A stretch of DNA of 64,000 nucleotides from Rachicladosporium sp. CCFEE 5018 (lineage: Eukaryota; Ascomycota; Dothideomycetes; Cladosporiales; Cladosporiaceae), in the NCBI GenBank assembly GCA_002077045.2, contig KZ111143.1:542104-606103 (forward strand), read 5' to 3'. Position 1 is the stretch's first letter; each line of letters starts with the position of its first letter. The notes below the pieces were generated by a model that worked only from the letters and a program-made list of their open reading frames with translations, was not told the origin of the DNA and did no database searches. Shown piece by piece: positions 1 to 9,936 of this stretch. A program made the translations under genes and the position numbers.

Positions 1-1237
1 GAGACGTTGCCACCTTCTGTGCCCATGTTTGCGTAGTAATGCACATCGCCCTTGCTATCTGTAAGTGAGAAGAAGCCAGAGACCTCGAAGTTGAAGGCGT
101 ATGTGCCTGTTCGTGGGTGTCAGCTTGCATTAGTGCGTGCAGCGGAGAAGCTTGCTGGTACTGACCTGTTGATAACAGTGGGCCGAAAGAAGTGTTGGCC
201 TGGGGTTCCCATAATGCGCCCAAGAACGTCCAGTCGGTCAAGTCACTCGCAGGCGCACTCCAGAGCGGAATCCTCGGGCCCACGCCCTTGATTCCTGAAC
301 CGAAGACGGCGTAGTAATGCGGCTCGGATTGGCCTAGCAAAGCGTCAAGATGCGGCGAGGGCTCGAAGAACGGATCGCGGAAGCCAGTGATGTTCCAGTA
401 CATTGGCGCAGTCTCGGTGGTTGCAGAGATGACTGGATTCCCGGCGTACTCCTGCCAGGTGTTGCCACCATCAGTCGAGTAAGCCAGTGACTGTGTCTCG
501 GATCCAGGATGGTAGGGGATGCTCCAGCCAATCGGCAGCCAGCTCACGGACGTGTAGAAAAGTAGCAAAGTGCCGTCTTTCTGGCCGTGGATGTTGACGG
601 GCTGACCAGTGCCTGAGAATATACCTAAACCGTTGTAGGACCCGTTACCAGACGGCCCAAGTGCGAGGGCTTCGCGATCTTGCCAGCCGCCATGGTCGGT
701 CCAGCTGATCATATCCTTCGATGTTGCGTGGCCCCATGAGATGTTCCCTGCTCCGTGTCAGCTCTACTGGCACTATCCGGCTGCCTCTAATCGACAATAC
801 CCCAGTTGATGTGTTGCGGATGCCTGACAACGTCTTGTTAGCTGGGCAAACCGAGAGAGGACGCAACATCTGTTAGCTTACCATTGGTAGAAGATATGGT
901 ATTCATCCCTGGTTGGATCATACATCGGCGCACAAGGGTCGTTGAGCCAGCCAGCAGGAGCGTTGACGTGGCTGTAGGGCCTCCATCGAGTGAACAGAGA
1001 GTTGTTGCCGCTCGTTCTGATCTCATCTGCAGTCAAGGAGGTGCAACTCTGGCTGTTACCACCAGAGCCCTGGTTCCCACCGTTAGAGCCAACACCATTC
1101 GAGCCTCCACCCTTGTTCCACCCTTCACTGTACCATCCTCCACCATTCCAGCCACCATTGTGATGTCCGCCATTGTGTCCGCCTTGGGCCAAGGCAAGCG
1201 GCAGTATTGCCAGTAGCGTCGGTACAACACTCTTCAT
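1..1237 (-). CDS. Secreted glycoside hydrolase family 32 enzyme (invertase/inulinase/fructosyltransferase type), 3' part outside window
   Basis: Read on the minus strand as exons 1237-882, 823-801, 747-166 and 106-1, with introns of 58, 53 and 59 bp that all obey GT-AG and keep phase. The gene runs off the window edge. The start at 1237 gives a signal peptide (MKSVVPTLLAILPLALAQ), followed by a Gly/Asn/His-rich linker of about 45 residues. Three GH32 landmarks are visible: WLNDPC (nucleophile Asp), GFRDP (transition-state stabiliser Asp) and NFEV (candidate acid/base Glu, as in fungal fructosyltransferases) close to the window edge. The family hydrolyses or transfers fructosyl units from sucrose or fructans outside the cell. 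Hydrolase and transferase cannot be told apart from this fragment. Exon 2 is only 23 nt and encodes HPQHINW. An upstream in-frame ATG at 1270 would bury the signal peptide, so 1237 is preferred. Confidence 0.88.
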
Positions 1238-1869
1238 TTTACTTGACTTCTTTGACAAGACGGAATGCAATTATGATGGCACTTAACTGGAGAACTTGAG
1301 TCTGCACGGCGGATCAATGCCTCTTTATACACAACGCTGCCGTCGCCAATGCCTGCCACTCGCGCGACAGTTCGAGCATGCATCTCGCATACTTCTACTA
1401 GCTCTCGCAGGACGGCCCCGCTTCCATCGGAGTTCTCGTCGTTCTGCATGCCTTTGCTGTGAAAGATGTCGGATGAGGTCATATCTTCCCCGCAAACTGG
1501 GGAAGATTTCCACGTTTTCTCTCGGACCGATTCGGATTGAGCAAGTCGAGGTGGAGAGGCTGAGCTCTAGACAGGAACAGGCAAGATCGCCGCGATGCCA
1601 CCGAGGGCACGAGGCGGGTTTTCCAGCCGTGTGAGGGAGGTGCGAAGTCTAGGCCCTGGCTATAGGTAGTTTACGGTTCTCGAGCCTCGCGAGGGTGCAG
1701 GTTCGCATGGCAGACTAGACGGTGCGGCAGGGTGCGCGACGTATGATGTGACTCCTGCCGTACACCGGAAATCACGAGCAGCTAGCGCTTGTCGAAGTCC
1801 AGACTCGCTGCTTAGTATATATTTATCATGGCGTGGCGCTTAGTAATCTCTCCTCGAGACAACCTGATG
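1238..1869. other. Intergenic region upstream of the GH32 gene
   Basis: No supported gene was found. The stretch next to 1237 should hold the GH32 promoter on the minus strand. An AT-rich patch lies around 1815-1828. The short open frames here have no recognisable product and overlap one another on both strands. Confidence 0.5.
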
Positions 1870-1968
1870 GCTGCGATGTCGGAGTGGTTAACGAGTCAGA
1901 CTTGAACCCCTACGTGGGCCTAGACATCTGATGCCTTCGGGCGCGCAGGTTCGAATCCGTTCGTCGCC
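1870..1968 (+). tRNA. Degenerate tRNA-Ser(TGA)-like gene with a 19-nt intron
   Basis: The sequence folds as a class II serine tRNA. The acceptor strand is 1870-1876 paired with 1961-1967 (one mismatch and one G-T). The D stem is TCG/CGA (1879-1881 with 1892-1894) around a GAGTGGTTAA loop. The anticodon stem TCAGA/TCTGA is perfect, with anticodon TGA at 1903-1905. A 19-nt intron (1907-1925) sits at the canonical 37/38 position. The variable arm is GCC-TTCG-GGC and the T loop is TTCGAAT (1950-1956). The defect is in the 3' half: the T stem has five bases on its 5' side (GCAGG) but only four (CCGT) before the acceptor strand, and only two or three pair. The discriminator is C, not the G usual for serine tRNAs. 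It may be a pseudogene or contain a single-base sequencing error. Confidence 0.6.
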
Positions 1969-2028
1969 TCACTCACTATCTGATTGGGATTGTCTGCTAA
2001 CAATTGCTTCAGTGTTCGCAGCGTACAG

Positions 2029-2086
2029 AAATCTTTTTGCCAAATCTTTTTGCCAAATCTTTTTGCCAAAGCTTTTTGCCAAAGCT
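2029..2086. repeat. 13-bp tandem repeat, about 4.5 copies
   Basis: The unit AAATCTTTTTGCC is repeated three times exactly, then once as AAAGCTTTTTGCC, then as a partial copy. It lies between the tRNA-like gene and the 3' end of MON1. The T5 runs could act as RNA polymerase III terminators for the tRNA-like gene about 65 bp upstream, which is inference. Confidence 0.85.
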
Positions 2087-2221
2087 CGGGGTCAAGTAGT
2101 GTTTTGCCGAAAAGAACGCGAATGAGGCATGGCGCTAGGATAATGATTTGGTAAATATACAAACGTGCGACCTCGATGGTCAGCCACACAAACGTGCCTC
2201 ATGATGGTGTGCATCTTGCGA

Positions 2222-4162
2222 TCAAAATACGGCGCCGCCAATGATGAACACCCTCTCCTCCTCCTTTCGCACCCACTGCACAACAAGGTTTGCCCCTGCC
2301 GCCAGAGCTGCTCTCGACGTACCAGGTCCAGCCACGCAGTAGAGCTCGAACAAGGGCGTCTCCCACGCCAGAGCTGTGGCGTGCGTAGACACTAGATGCT
2401 GCACCTTGAGTCGCGCGGTCTTAGCGTGCAGTGCCTCATGCAGCGCACCGTACAGACTCATCAGGCGTCGTCGAGCAACGGCGTGATGGTAATGTGGGGC
2501 GGAAGAGGGCATCGTGAACTGCACGTTACCTCTAGACTTGTACAAAAAGTGGCGGAGCGGTGTAGTAGTACCAGCAATGTCGGAGATGCCGAGATGACCA
2601 GCCTGTATCGCCTTTGACAATGTTGACAGTAGCGTAGAAGATTCGAGTGCCTTTAGCAGTGCATCTCGCATCTTGCGAAGAGAGTGGAAAGAGTCTTTGT
2701 TGGGCGAGATTAACACGATTGCTAGGTCGTCCGAGGCCGGCTGAGCCTTCTGCGTCGACTCCTGAACAGAAGCCGGCGTGGCAGACAGGAAGCTGACGTA
2801 CATGTATACGAAGCCTGTGTTATTGAAGCCGGGAAGGCAAAGTGGGATCCAGTTTTCACCCCCGCCGGCCTTGACACTTCCGGCTTCGAAGAGCATGTTA
2901 AAGATCAAATGCAGATCACCAGGGTGGAGCGAATGCTTCTTCGGGCGAACCACGCTGACAAGCCGACCTGCAGCAACGATCAGACCGTAGAGTAGGTCAG
3001 GTGAACGTACTTTCAGCAGCGTATCATTGATAGCGCGGCGATGAGTCTTGCGCAGGCGAAGGCATTCGAGAGATGAAAGTAAAGTTGACGGAGAACCACG
3101 TGTGAAGCCATCAGCCAATCCATCGAGCAGGACGTCGGTGCCTTGCAGAGGCCGTCTAAGATCTGTTGAGGGTCGATTGGAGAAGATGCGTTCCAGACTC
3201 GGCAGTGTAAGTGTGGACAGTATCTGCATGTACAGTGACTCAAGCTGGTTTCGTAGCTGCATTTCGCTTTCGCCGAGCTTACTCACGGCGATGAGGTTCA
3301 GTGGACCTTTTTGCAAGATTACAAAGCGGCTATCAGCTGCGGTGAAGCTCTTCAGCGAGTCGTCGGCTCCTTGGTAGAATGAGATCAGTGTCAGGGCAAC
3401 ACCGATATAGTGACTGATAAGCTGATCATCCCCGTGACGACTGTACACAGGCTTTCCCGACCCAGATAGAATGAAGAAGTGCTTGAGCTTAGAGGACCAT
3501 TGCTCCAGCAGGGATGTCTCATTCGATCCATTGGACTCTCGCTTCTCAAGCCCGTCAAACTCGTGTTCTATCTGATCAATGACAGGATCCGAGTCCACCT
3601 GTGCGGTATCGAACGGGTCTCCGTGCTCAATTTGAGCACTCAAGGCGTGCCACGCGGGCGATGCCTCATCACCGAAGATACTGACCTGGTCGTAGGGTAC
3701 ATTGAGCGTCGGTACAGGACTGCGAGTACTCATTGCATCGTCCATGTAGCTTCCAGTGACAACGCGAGTGAAGCTTCTCCTTCGCGATGCTGCTCGACTT
3801 GCGGGCGAAGACTGCGCAGTCGTGCCATCTCCGCTGCGGCTTTGCAGTTGAACTTCTGTCAGAGAGACGGCTGTCGTAGCCTGAGAAAGCAATTGTGGCC
3901 TTGACGTCCGCTTGGCGAGGTTGATGCCGGAGAGAGATGAACGGTCATCCAGCAGCTTAAGCTGGGTAGGACGTGGTGGCAATGGAGGCGGAGTCGACTC
4001 TCGAGAGGCGATCTTGGCATTGCCACTCTCTGCGTCCATAGTGATACCAGTCGGAGCGGCCATTTGCTCAACCTCGAACGCGGGTTGATGAGCTGGATGT
4101 GGCGAGCCATTGGGAGACTTTAGGTTAGGTCCATCGCCTCCATCGACTTCGTCATGCGGCAT
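2222..4162 (-). CDS. MON1: Vacuolar fusion protein MON1
   Basis: A single uninterrupted frame of 646 residues, close to the usual length for fungal Mon1. With Ccz1, Mon1 forms the guanine-nucleotide exchange factor for the Rab7-type GTPase Ypt7, driving late endosome/vacuole and autophagosome fusion. The first roughly 220 residues are Ser/Pro-rich and likely disordered. The conserved longin-type core starts near residue 225 (KHFFILSGSGKPVYSRHGDD) and includes the family segment PLNLIAVSKLGESE and, further on, GENWIPLCLPGFNNTGF. The protein ends in a conserved third longin-like part. It is transcribed divergently from DOP1 across a 259-bp spacer. No intron is needed. Assignment rests on recognition of the family core; no search was run. 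Confidence 0.92.
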   Translation of the reverse strand: MPHDEVDGGDGPNLKSPNGSPHPAHQPAFEVEQMAAPTGITMDAESGNAKIASRESTPPPLPPRPTQLKLLDDRSSLSGINLAKRTSRPQLLSQATTAVSLTEVQLQSRSGDGTTAQSSPASRAASRRRSFTRVVTGSYMDDAMSTRSPVPTLNVPYDQVSIFGDEASPAWHALSAQIEHGDPFDTAQVDSDPVIDQIEHEFDGLEKRESNGSNETSLLEQWSSKLKHFFILSGSGKPVYSRHGDDQLISHYIGVALTLISFYQGADDSLKSFTAADSRFVILQKGPLNLIAVSKLGESEMQLRNQLESLYMQILSTLTLPSLERIFSNRPSTDLRRPLQGTDVLLDGLADGFTRGSPSTLLSSLECLRLRKTHRRAINDTLLKVRSPDLLYGLIVAAGRLVSVVRPKKHSLHPGDLHLIFNMLFEAGSVKAGGGENWIPLCLPGFNNTGFVYMYVSFLSATPASVQESTQKAQPASDDLAIVLISPNKDSFHSLRKMRDALLKALESSTLLSTLSKAIQAGHLGISDIAGTTTPLRHFLYKSRGNVQFTMPSSAPHYHHAVARRRLMSLYGALHEALHAKTARLKVQHLVSTHATALAWETPLFELYCVAGPGTSRAALAAGANLVVQWVRKEEERVFIIGGAVF

Positions 4163-4421
4163 GAATCATCAGCGGCATGTGGACGACACGTCTAAGCGAG
4201 TGATCAGTCGGACGGTATTTACGATCTTCTTCATATCGTAGCCCATCACATTGTGCATAAGTCGATGTGTGAAGTAGTGGTTCAATCAACTAGCTACGGC
4301 TAGGGCCGGCGCTAGCGTTTATCGAATGCAAGGTGGCTCTCGTCCGCTCTCACAATCATCAAAATCACCGTTCACGCAGCACGATGTCCAACACGTACCA
4401 GCGCTATCGTGTTGAGACTGG
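4163..4421. promoter_or_regulatory. Shared divergent promoter of MON1 and DOP1
   Basis: The 259 bp between the two start codons must carry both 5' UTRs and both promoters. No clear TATA box or known operator was identified. Head-to-head placement allows co-regulation, but the sequence does not prove it. Confidence 0.6.
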
Positions 4422-7400
4422 ATGGCCATGAGTGTCATCGCTTCGAACGGACGACAAACGACGTCTCCAGGGAGCTCACGGGCCTCCTCGCCAGTTCCTC
4501 ATTTGGCGCGACGGACGGTGGAGGACGGTATGTAGGTACATCCACCGGTACATTTCTGATCTATACTGATCGTCCTCAGCATCATGGAAGTCCGATAGGA
4601 GCATTCGTCGCTATGCGGCAAGCATTGCGCGCGCGCTCAGCACATGGGAAGCGGCACCTGAAGAGTGGGCCGACTACATCGCCTTTCTCGGTCGTCTACT
4701 CAAGGCCGTACAGAGTCATAGCAAAGATGCTACTGTGCTCCCACATGCCGATGCTGTGGCTTTGAGGCTTGCTCAATGCCTTAGTCCAGCGCTGCCGTCT
4801 GGGGTGCATCAGAGAGCACTTGAGATCTATGGCTACATCTTCGAGACATTTGGCACGCCACATGTTGCCAAACATCTGTCCGATTACCTCCCAGGTCTTT
4901 CCACGGTATTGTCCTTCGCCTCACTGTCCGTTAGACCTGCCTTGTATGGCCTTCTGGAGAATCATGTGTTGGTTCTTTCCCATGACGTAAAACGGCCCGT
5001 CATGAAAAGCCTCATACTCAGTATGTTGCCAGCGCTGGAGGAGGAGACTAGTGAGGACTTCGAGAGGGCTTTCGACATCGTGCGGATCTTCGAGCTTGGT
5101 CCAGTGAACCCAACTCGTCCAGGCACATACCGTGACTGCGGCTTCTTCTGGCAATGCATGTTTCTCGCCATACTTACCGGCGTTTCGCGCCGTCAGGGCG
5201 CACTCAATTACCTCGTCCGCCAATTGCCTTCGTTCTTGAGAGTTCCCGCAACACCGGCGGGCGGCGATGCTATGAGCCCAGCGGCTGAATCTGCCATTGC
5301 GCCAGAGCCTGGGTTGCTAGTGCGCGCATTCGCGACGGGACTTTCAGACTCTCAGCCACTGGTACAACGGGGATTTCTAGACCTTCTCGTCTCACACCTA
5401 CCACTCGATTCCCCAGTTCTTCAATTCCGCGTAGCCTCGAGCGAGATCGACAGACTAATGATGGCCGCCACTGGGATCGCCTTGCGTCGAGATATGTCGC
5501 TAAACAGACGCCTTTGGACCTGGCTGCTGGGATCAGACTCGAATGCCGAGGGATCTGCGTCTCCGACCCTCGTCCGTCGCGAGTCAGCTGGGTTTCAGGC
5601 TTCGATGAAGCAAGACTACTTCGATCGCCACGGACTCCCTACGTTACGTCGTTGCATACTGAGCGACTTGAGTAGCGATGCGACTGTTACTGTGGATCTG
5701 GCACGTCCATTCCGTGTTTGTCACACACTCATGGATAGATGGGAAATAGGAGATACTTTGATACCTGAAGTCTTTCTACCTGCAATGCGTCGCGCTTACG
5801 GCAATAGCGAAGACAAATCTGCAGCAAACGTTATGGAAGTCATGAAGAGCGCTCGCACCTTCTTCGATGGGGTAGAGAGTCGAGTCATATGGGGTCAGCT
5901 ATTCAGACTTCTAGATGATACCAAGAAGTCGATCGCGGCCGTTTGCGAGGACCTCCGACTGTTTCTCTGGATCCTTCGATCCTTCAACGTCGCGGAAGAA
6001 GAGATGATCGCCGTACACGTCCCAGTCACGATGGTATTCCTGCTTGCTGAGATGAAGCATACGGATCCAGCGGTTCAGGAGCAACGAGCGTTGTATGCAA
6101 AGGCGATACTGCTGCTACTAAGACTGCTGCCCGCTGACACCTTCGGTGGCGAAGATGATGACAAAATGGAGGTGCCTAAGCCGGCAACTGGACAAGACGT
6201 ACGGACTGTCATTCGCGCATACTACACATACGACCACACTACGCCTCTTGACGAATATCCACCTATCGATCGGGCCTGCATCACGGCAGAGCTCCTGCAA
6301 AATGCCTTTGCGGTATTCGATCATGGTCACGCAAGCTGGGAAGCTTTCAGTGAGGCGTCCGATATCTTGATTGCATTGCACAAAGCCTTTCCAGCATGGA
6401 ACGTTGACTCTATCAACACAGTATTGGAGACATGTCAAGCTAGGGCTGTCGTTGACAGCTCATTCGAGGTGACGAACTCGATCGTAGACTTACTGCTCCA
6501 ACTGTCAAGCTCCCAGCATTGCAAGAAAGGGCTGGAGTCCCTTGGAACTGATAAGCTGATCTATCGTATCGTGGCAAGCCTTTGGGATCAACTATCACCC
6601 ATGAATGCAAGACATCAGCTCGAAGCTGTGCAACTACTCTGGCAAATGGATGGGCTTGACCCATCCGCCAGTACTGTGAAAGCTGCACTTAGCTCAGTCA
6701 TGGGCGGAAGCGACGTCAGCAGGGTACACGGCGCCGGCCATGATGAATTTCGCACTGCCGAGAACCTGACATGCTTTGCGGTACTGTGGAAACACAGCGT
6801 ACCAACGGCATCGGCAGCTGTGAGCCAAGAAGGTCGAAGCCTACAGCGTCGTGGGAGCGTAAAAAGCATACCCGTGGACGGTATGGCGTGGGTAAGACGT
6901 CGAGATGTGATGGGCGGACCTCTGTTCATGACCATCGACGCTATCCGAGGATCTTCGAGGACCTGCCAAAAGGCGGCGATGCGCATTTTCGGCACAGTTG
7001 CCAGTTCGGAAGTTGTCTTGCAGCTTCTCCTGGGTAGGCTGGCTAAATCACTGCCCGGACAAAACGATACAGGTCAAGTGCGCAAGTTCCAACAAGTGCG
7101 TGACGGCCAGCAGCGTACCCGTGGTATAGCGGTGGTGCTACAACAGATTGAGAGTATCCTGAGACACGCGAACAATTTAATTTGGCAGTCCCTAATGAGC
7201 TTGCCCAACTTTGCTAGACCAGTTTCTCCAGACCAGTCAATGGTAGCCTGGCTTACGACGGAGTGTGCTGGCCTGATAGAAAAACCATTGGTGCTGGGTT
7301 CTGCAAAAGAGACTGCGATCTCAATCCTCGATGCTGCCTTGCACGGACCGGAGTTTATCAGAACGCAAATTCAGACGTTGGACCTGGCTGATGTGATCCT

Positions 7401-9936
7401 CCAGTGCGTACTAGATACCCTGTCAAACGACGAGGACGAGACGCATGGCAGACTATTGGACCTTGCGCTTTCGGCCATGACTCTACGCCAGCCAGATCCG
7501 TCGAGCAAGCATGACGACGAATCATTGCGGCGATCATCTGTTGCAACGCAACGGGAGTCGAGTCTTATATCTCGGGATCCTTCACAGTTGCACGTCCGCA
7601 CTACAGGAGCTGCTGTGTCCTCAAAGCTACTGGCTACCCTAAAAGCAGGCTTTGCTGCCGGGAGCGCACGGCGTCACATGGATGCATGGCTGGATTTCCT
7701 GACGTCGAGTTTGCATTTCTTTGGCGATGGTCTGATCACCGTGCTCATACCACTGGTGGATATGTTTTGCGCACAGCTGACTGCTGCCTGTATCCATCTC
7801 AGGACTTTCTACCTCAACACTGAGAACACGCCGGAGCTCGCTCCTGACGTCGTCATATTGTGGCTTCTTGACGGTCTAGATATCATCCTGGCGGAGGCGC
7901 ATGACTTCAATATCGGCTCAATGGATCAAATATCCACACGATCACTGTCCGAGGCAGCGCAAGGGGGTCCGTCATCCACATCTCCCAAGGCTCAAGGATC
8001 AAGTACCGGTATCAATACCGCAAACAGTCGTCTCACGCTGGTGCTAGCGCTCAAGGACGCCGCAGCGATAGCCATGGACGTTTGGCTTTGGTCTGCTCAG
8101 GCTATCGATGTCTACGCCAACATACACAGCTCCTCGACAGCATCAAACACCGCAGTGCGTTTGCGCAGTCGTTCTCGGTCGATGCTAGAGCAGATCTACA
8201 CTGTGCAAACCCTGGAGACCATAGAAGTCATGATACACAAGTGGTGCCACGCTACAAAACCACATCATAGTGCTTCTGTACTCAGTCTCCTCCAGGCCAT
8301 GACACCGGCGCGTCCACGAAGCGTTCTACCTGCGACATTGAATGCAGTGTGTAGTCGCTGTCACTCTGGTCCAGCAAGCCCAACGCGACAGTCGAGTCTG
8401 ACAACCGAACTGACGGCTGCAGAGATCTTGTCGTTCCTGGCTGCCTATCTTGGCACGGTCGATGCGGATGCCACCGACGAAATCTGGCCGGACTGTACAG
8501 CCTTCATGCGCGACGTTCTGTCCAATCCCATGCCTTTCAGGCAAGTCCTACCCGGTCTGCTGTGGATCGCATCCATACTCGCCGAGCATCTGGCCAATAC
8601 AAACTATGGGGACCAGCGGAAAATGAGGCGTGAGCTTGGCGATCTGTTCCAGCGTCTGCTGGCTGCATGCTCCGCCACATTGCCGGTTGTCACGCATCCT
8701 GTTGCCTCGACGGTGCCCCAGAAGGAAACAGTCAGCAGTCTGGGTCAACGCAGCATGGACATCACTGTGATACTCACACAACTGATGCCACACATCGATA
8801 ATCTTCTGGACGCGAGCGACCGGGTAGCCAATGCCGTCAACGCAATAACGTCAGGCATCATCAGCCATGAACTTCACGCCAAAGCGTTTCCCGCCAACGT
8901 GCATCCTGATACACTTGTGCTGCTGGCTGCGCTAGCAGTCAAGGCTCCTACAGCAAAGCCATGGAGGAAGGAAGTATCTGAGGCTTTTATGAGACCACGA
9001 TTCTTGGAGACTAACGCCGATGTCATGCAACAGTACTGGATGCCTGTCTTGCATCATTGGGCAGGAACTGGTAAAGAGCAAATGAACGATTTGCTGAGTC
9101 GCTTGATTGCGCCATCGAGCGCAGGCATCATGTTTGGCGTGGGCGCCGCAGCTGCGCGCATCAAGGCAGATATTGAAACGCAAACGACGCTCCGGCGACT
9201 TTGCGTGCTGTATTTGGCTTCGCCTACCGATACTCATCTGAGGTCCCTCCAAGCCGTGATGGTAAAGCTCACAGAGCTTTTCGAAGTCAGTGCCTTGTCC
9301 TCCCCTTCAGCAGCAGTCAAACAAGAGATCTTCATGGTATGCCGCGTACTTGTGCTTTCTGTCTCGCCGGCCCGGTTGACTCCGATGTGGCCGCTTTTCA
9401 ACAGCTGGCTCAAGGCAGCGCTGGTGGGAGGTCTGGCCTGGACGTCGGAGAACGCTGACAACATTACCAATCTCGCGCTGCTGCAAGCTTGCAAGTTGCT
9501 GGAAGTCTTACTAGCTCTGTCGCCCAACGAGTTTCAACCGCACGAGTGGCTCTGGGTCACTGACACAACGGACGCCATACACCACTCTAACATGTGGCGG
9601 TCCGCAGCTCTGTCTGATCGACTCGCTGAGGAGTTGAGCACCAACGTCTCGAACGGTACTCAGCCGATGATAGCCACGATCGAGGTCTCTTCAAGCCTGG
9701 AAGGTGATTCTAAGCATCAGCATATGATTGAAAGCGACCCCAGCATGGACACCGAAGACATCAAGGCTATGAGCCGCGAACAATTTGCGATCTCTATCAT
9801 TCGGCCGTACTTCAGTCAGCTCAGCATCAATACTTACGAGGCTGTGTACCAGATGAAGGCCGGATCAGTGTCAGTGCACCGTGACGCCCTGCTCAGAGAC
9901 TTGCTGAATGTCACAACTATGGTTAGGCACGATTGA
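4422..9936 (+). CDS. DOP1: Dopey family protein DOP1 (complete)
   Basis: Exons 4422-4527 and 4580-9936 with a 52-bp intron (GTATGT...CAG) give 1820 residues, the normal size for fungal Dop1. The start at 4422 is chosen because the first exon then joins in frame to the conserved Dopey N-terminal domain (RSIRRYAASIARALSTWE, then EEWADYIAFLGRLLKAVQ and ALPSGVHQRALEIYGYIFE). Dop1 is a large peripheral membrane scaffold at Golgi and endosomes. It works with Mon2 and the flippase Neo1 in membrane traffic and cell polarity. The rest of the protein is helical, repeat-like sequence with conserved stretches but no catalytic motif. The last 3.4 kb of the gene (from 6506) is present again on contig 2 with about 2% differences up to about 8842 and none seen after that. 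Confidence 0.92.
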
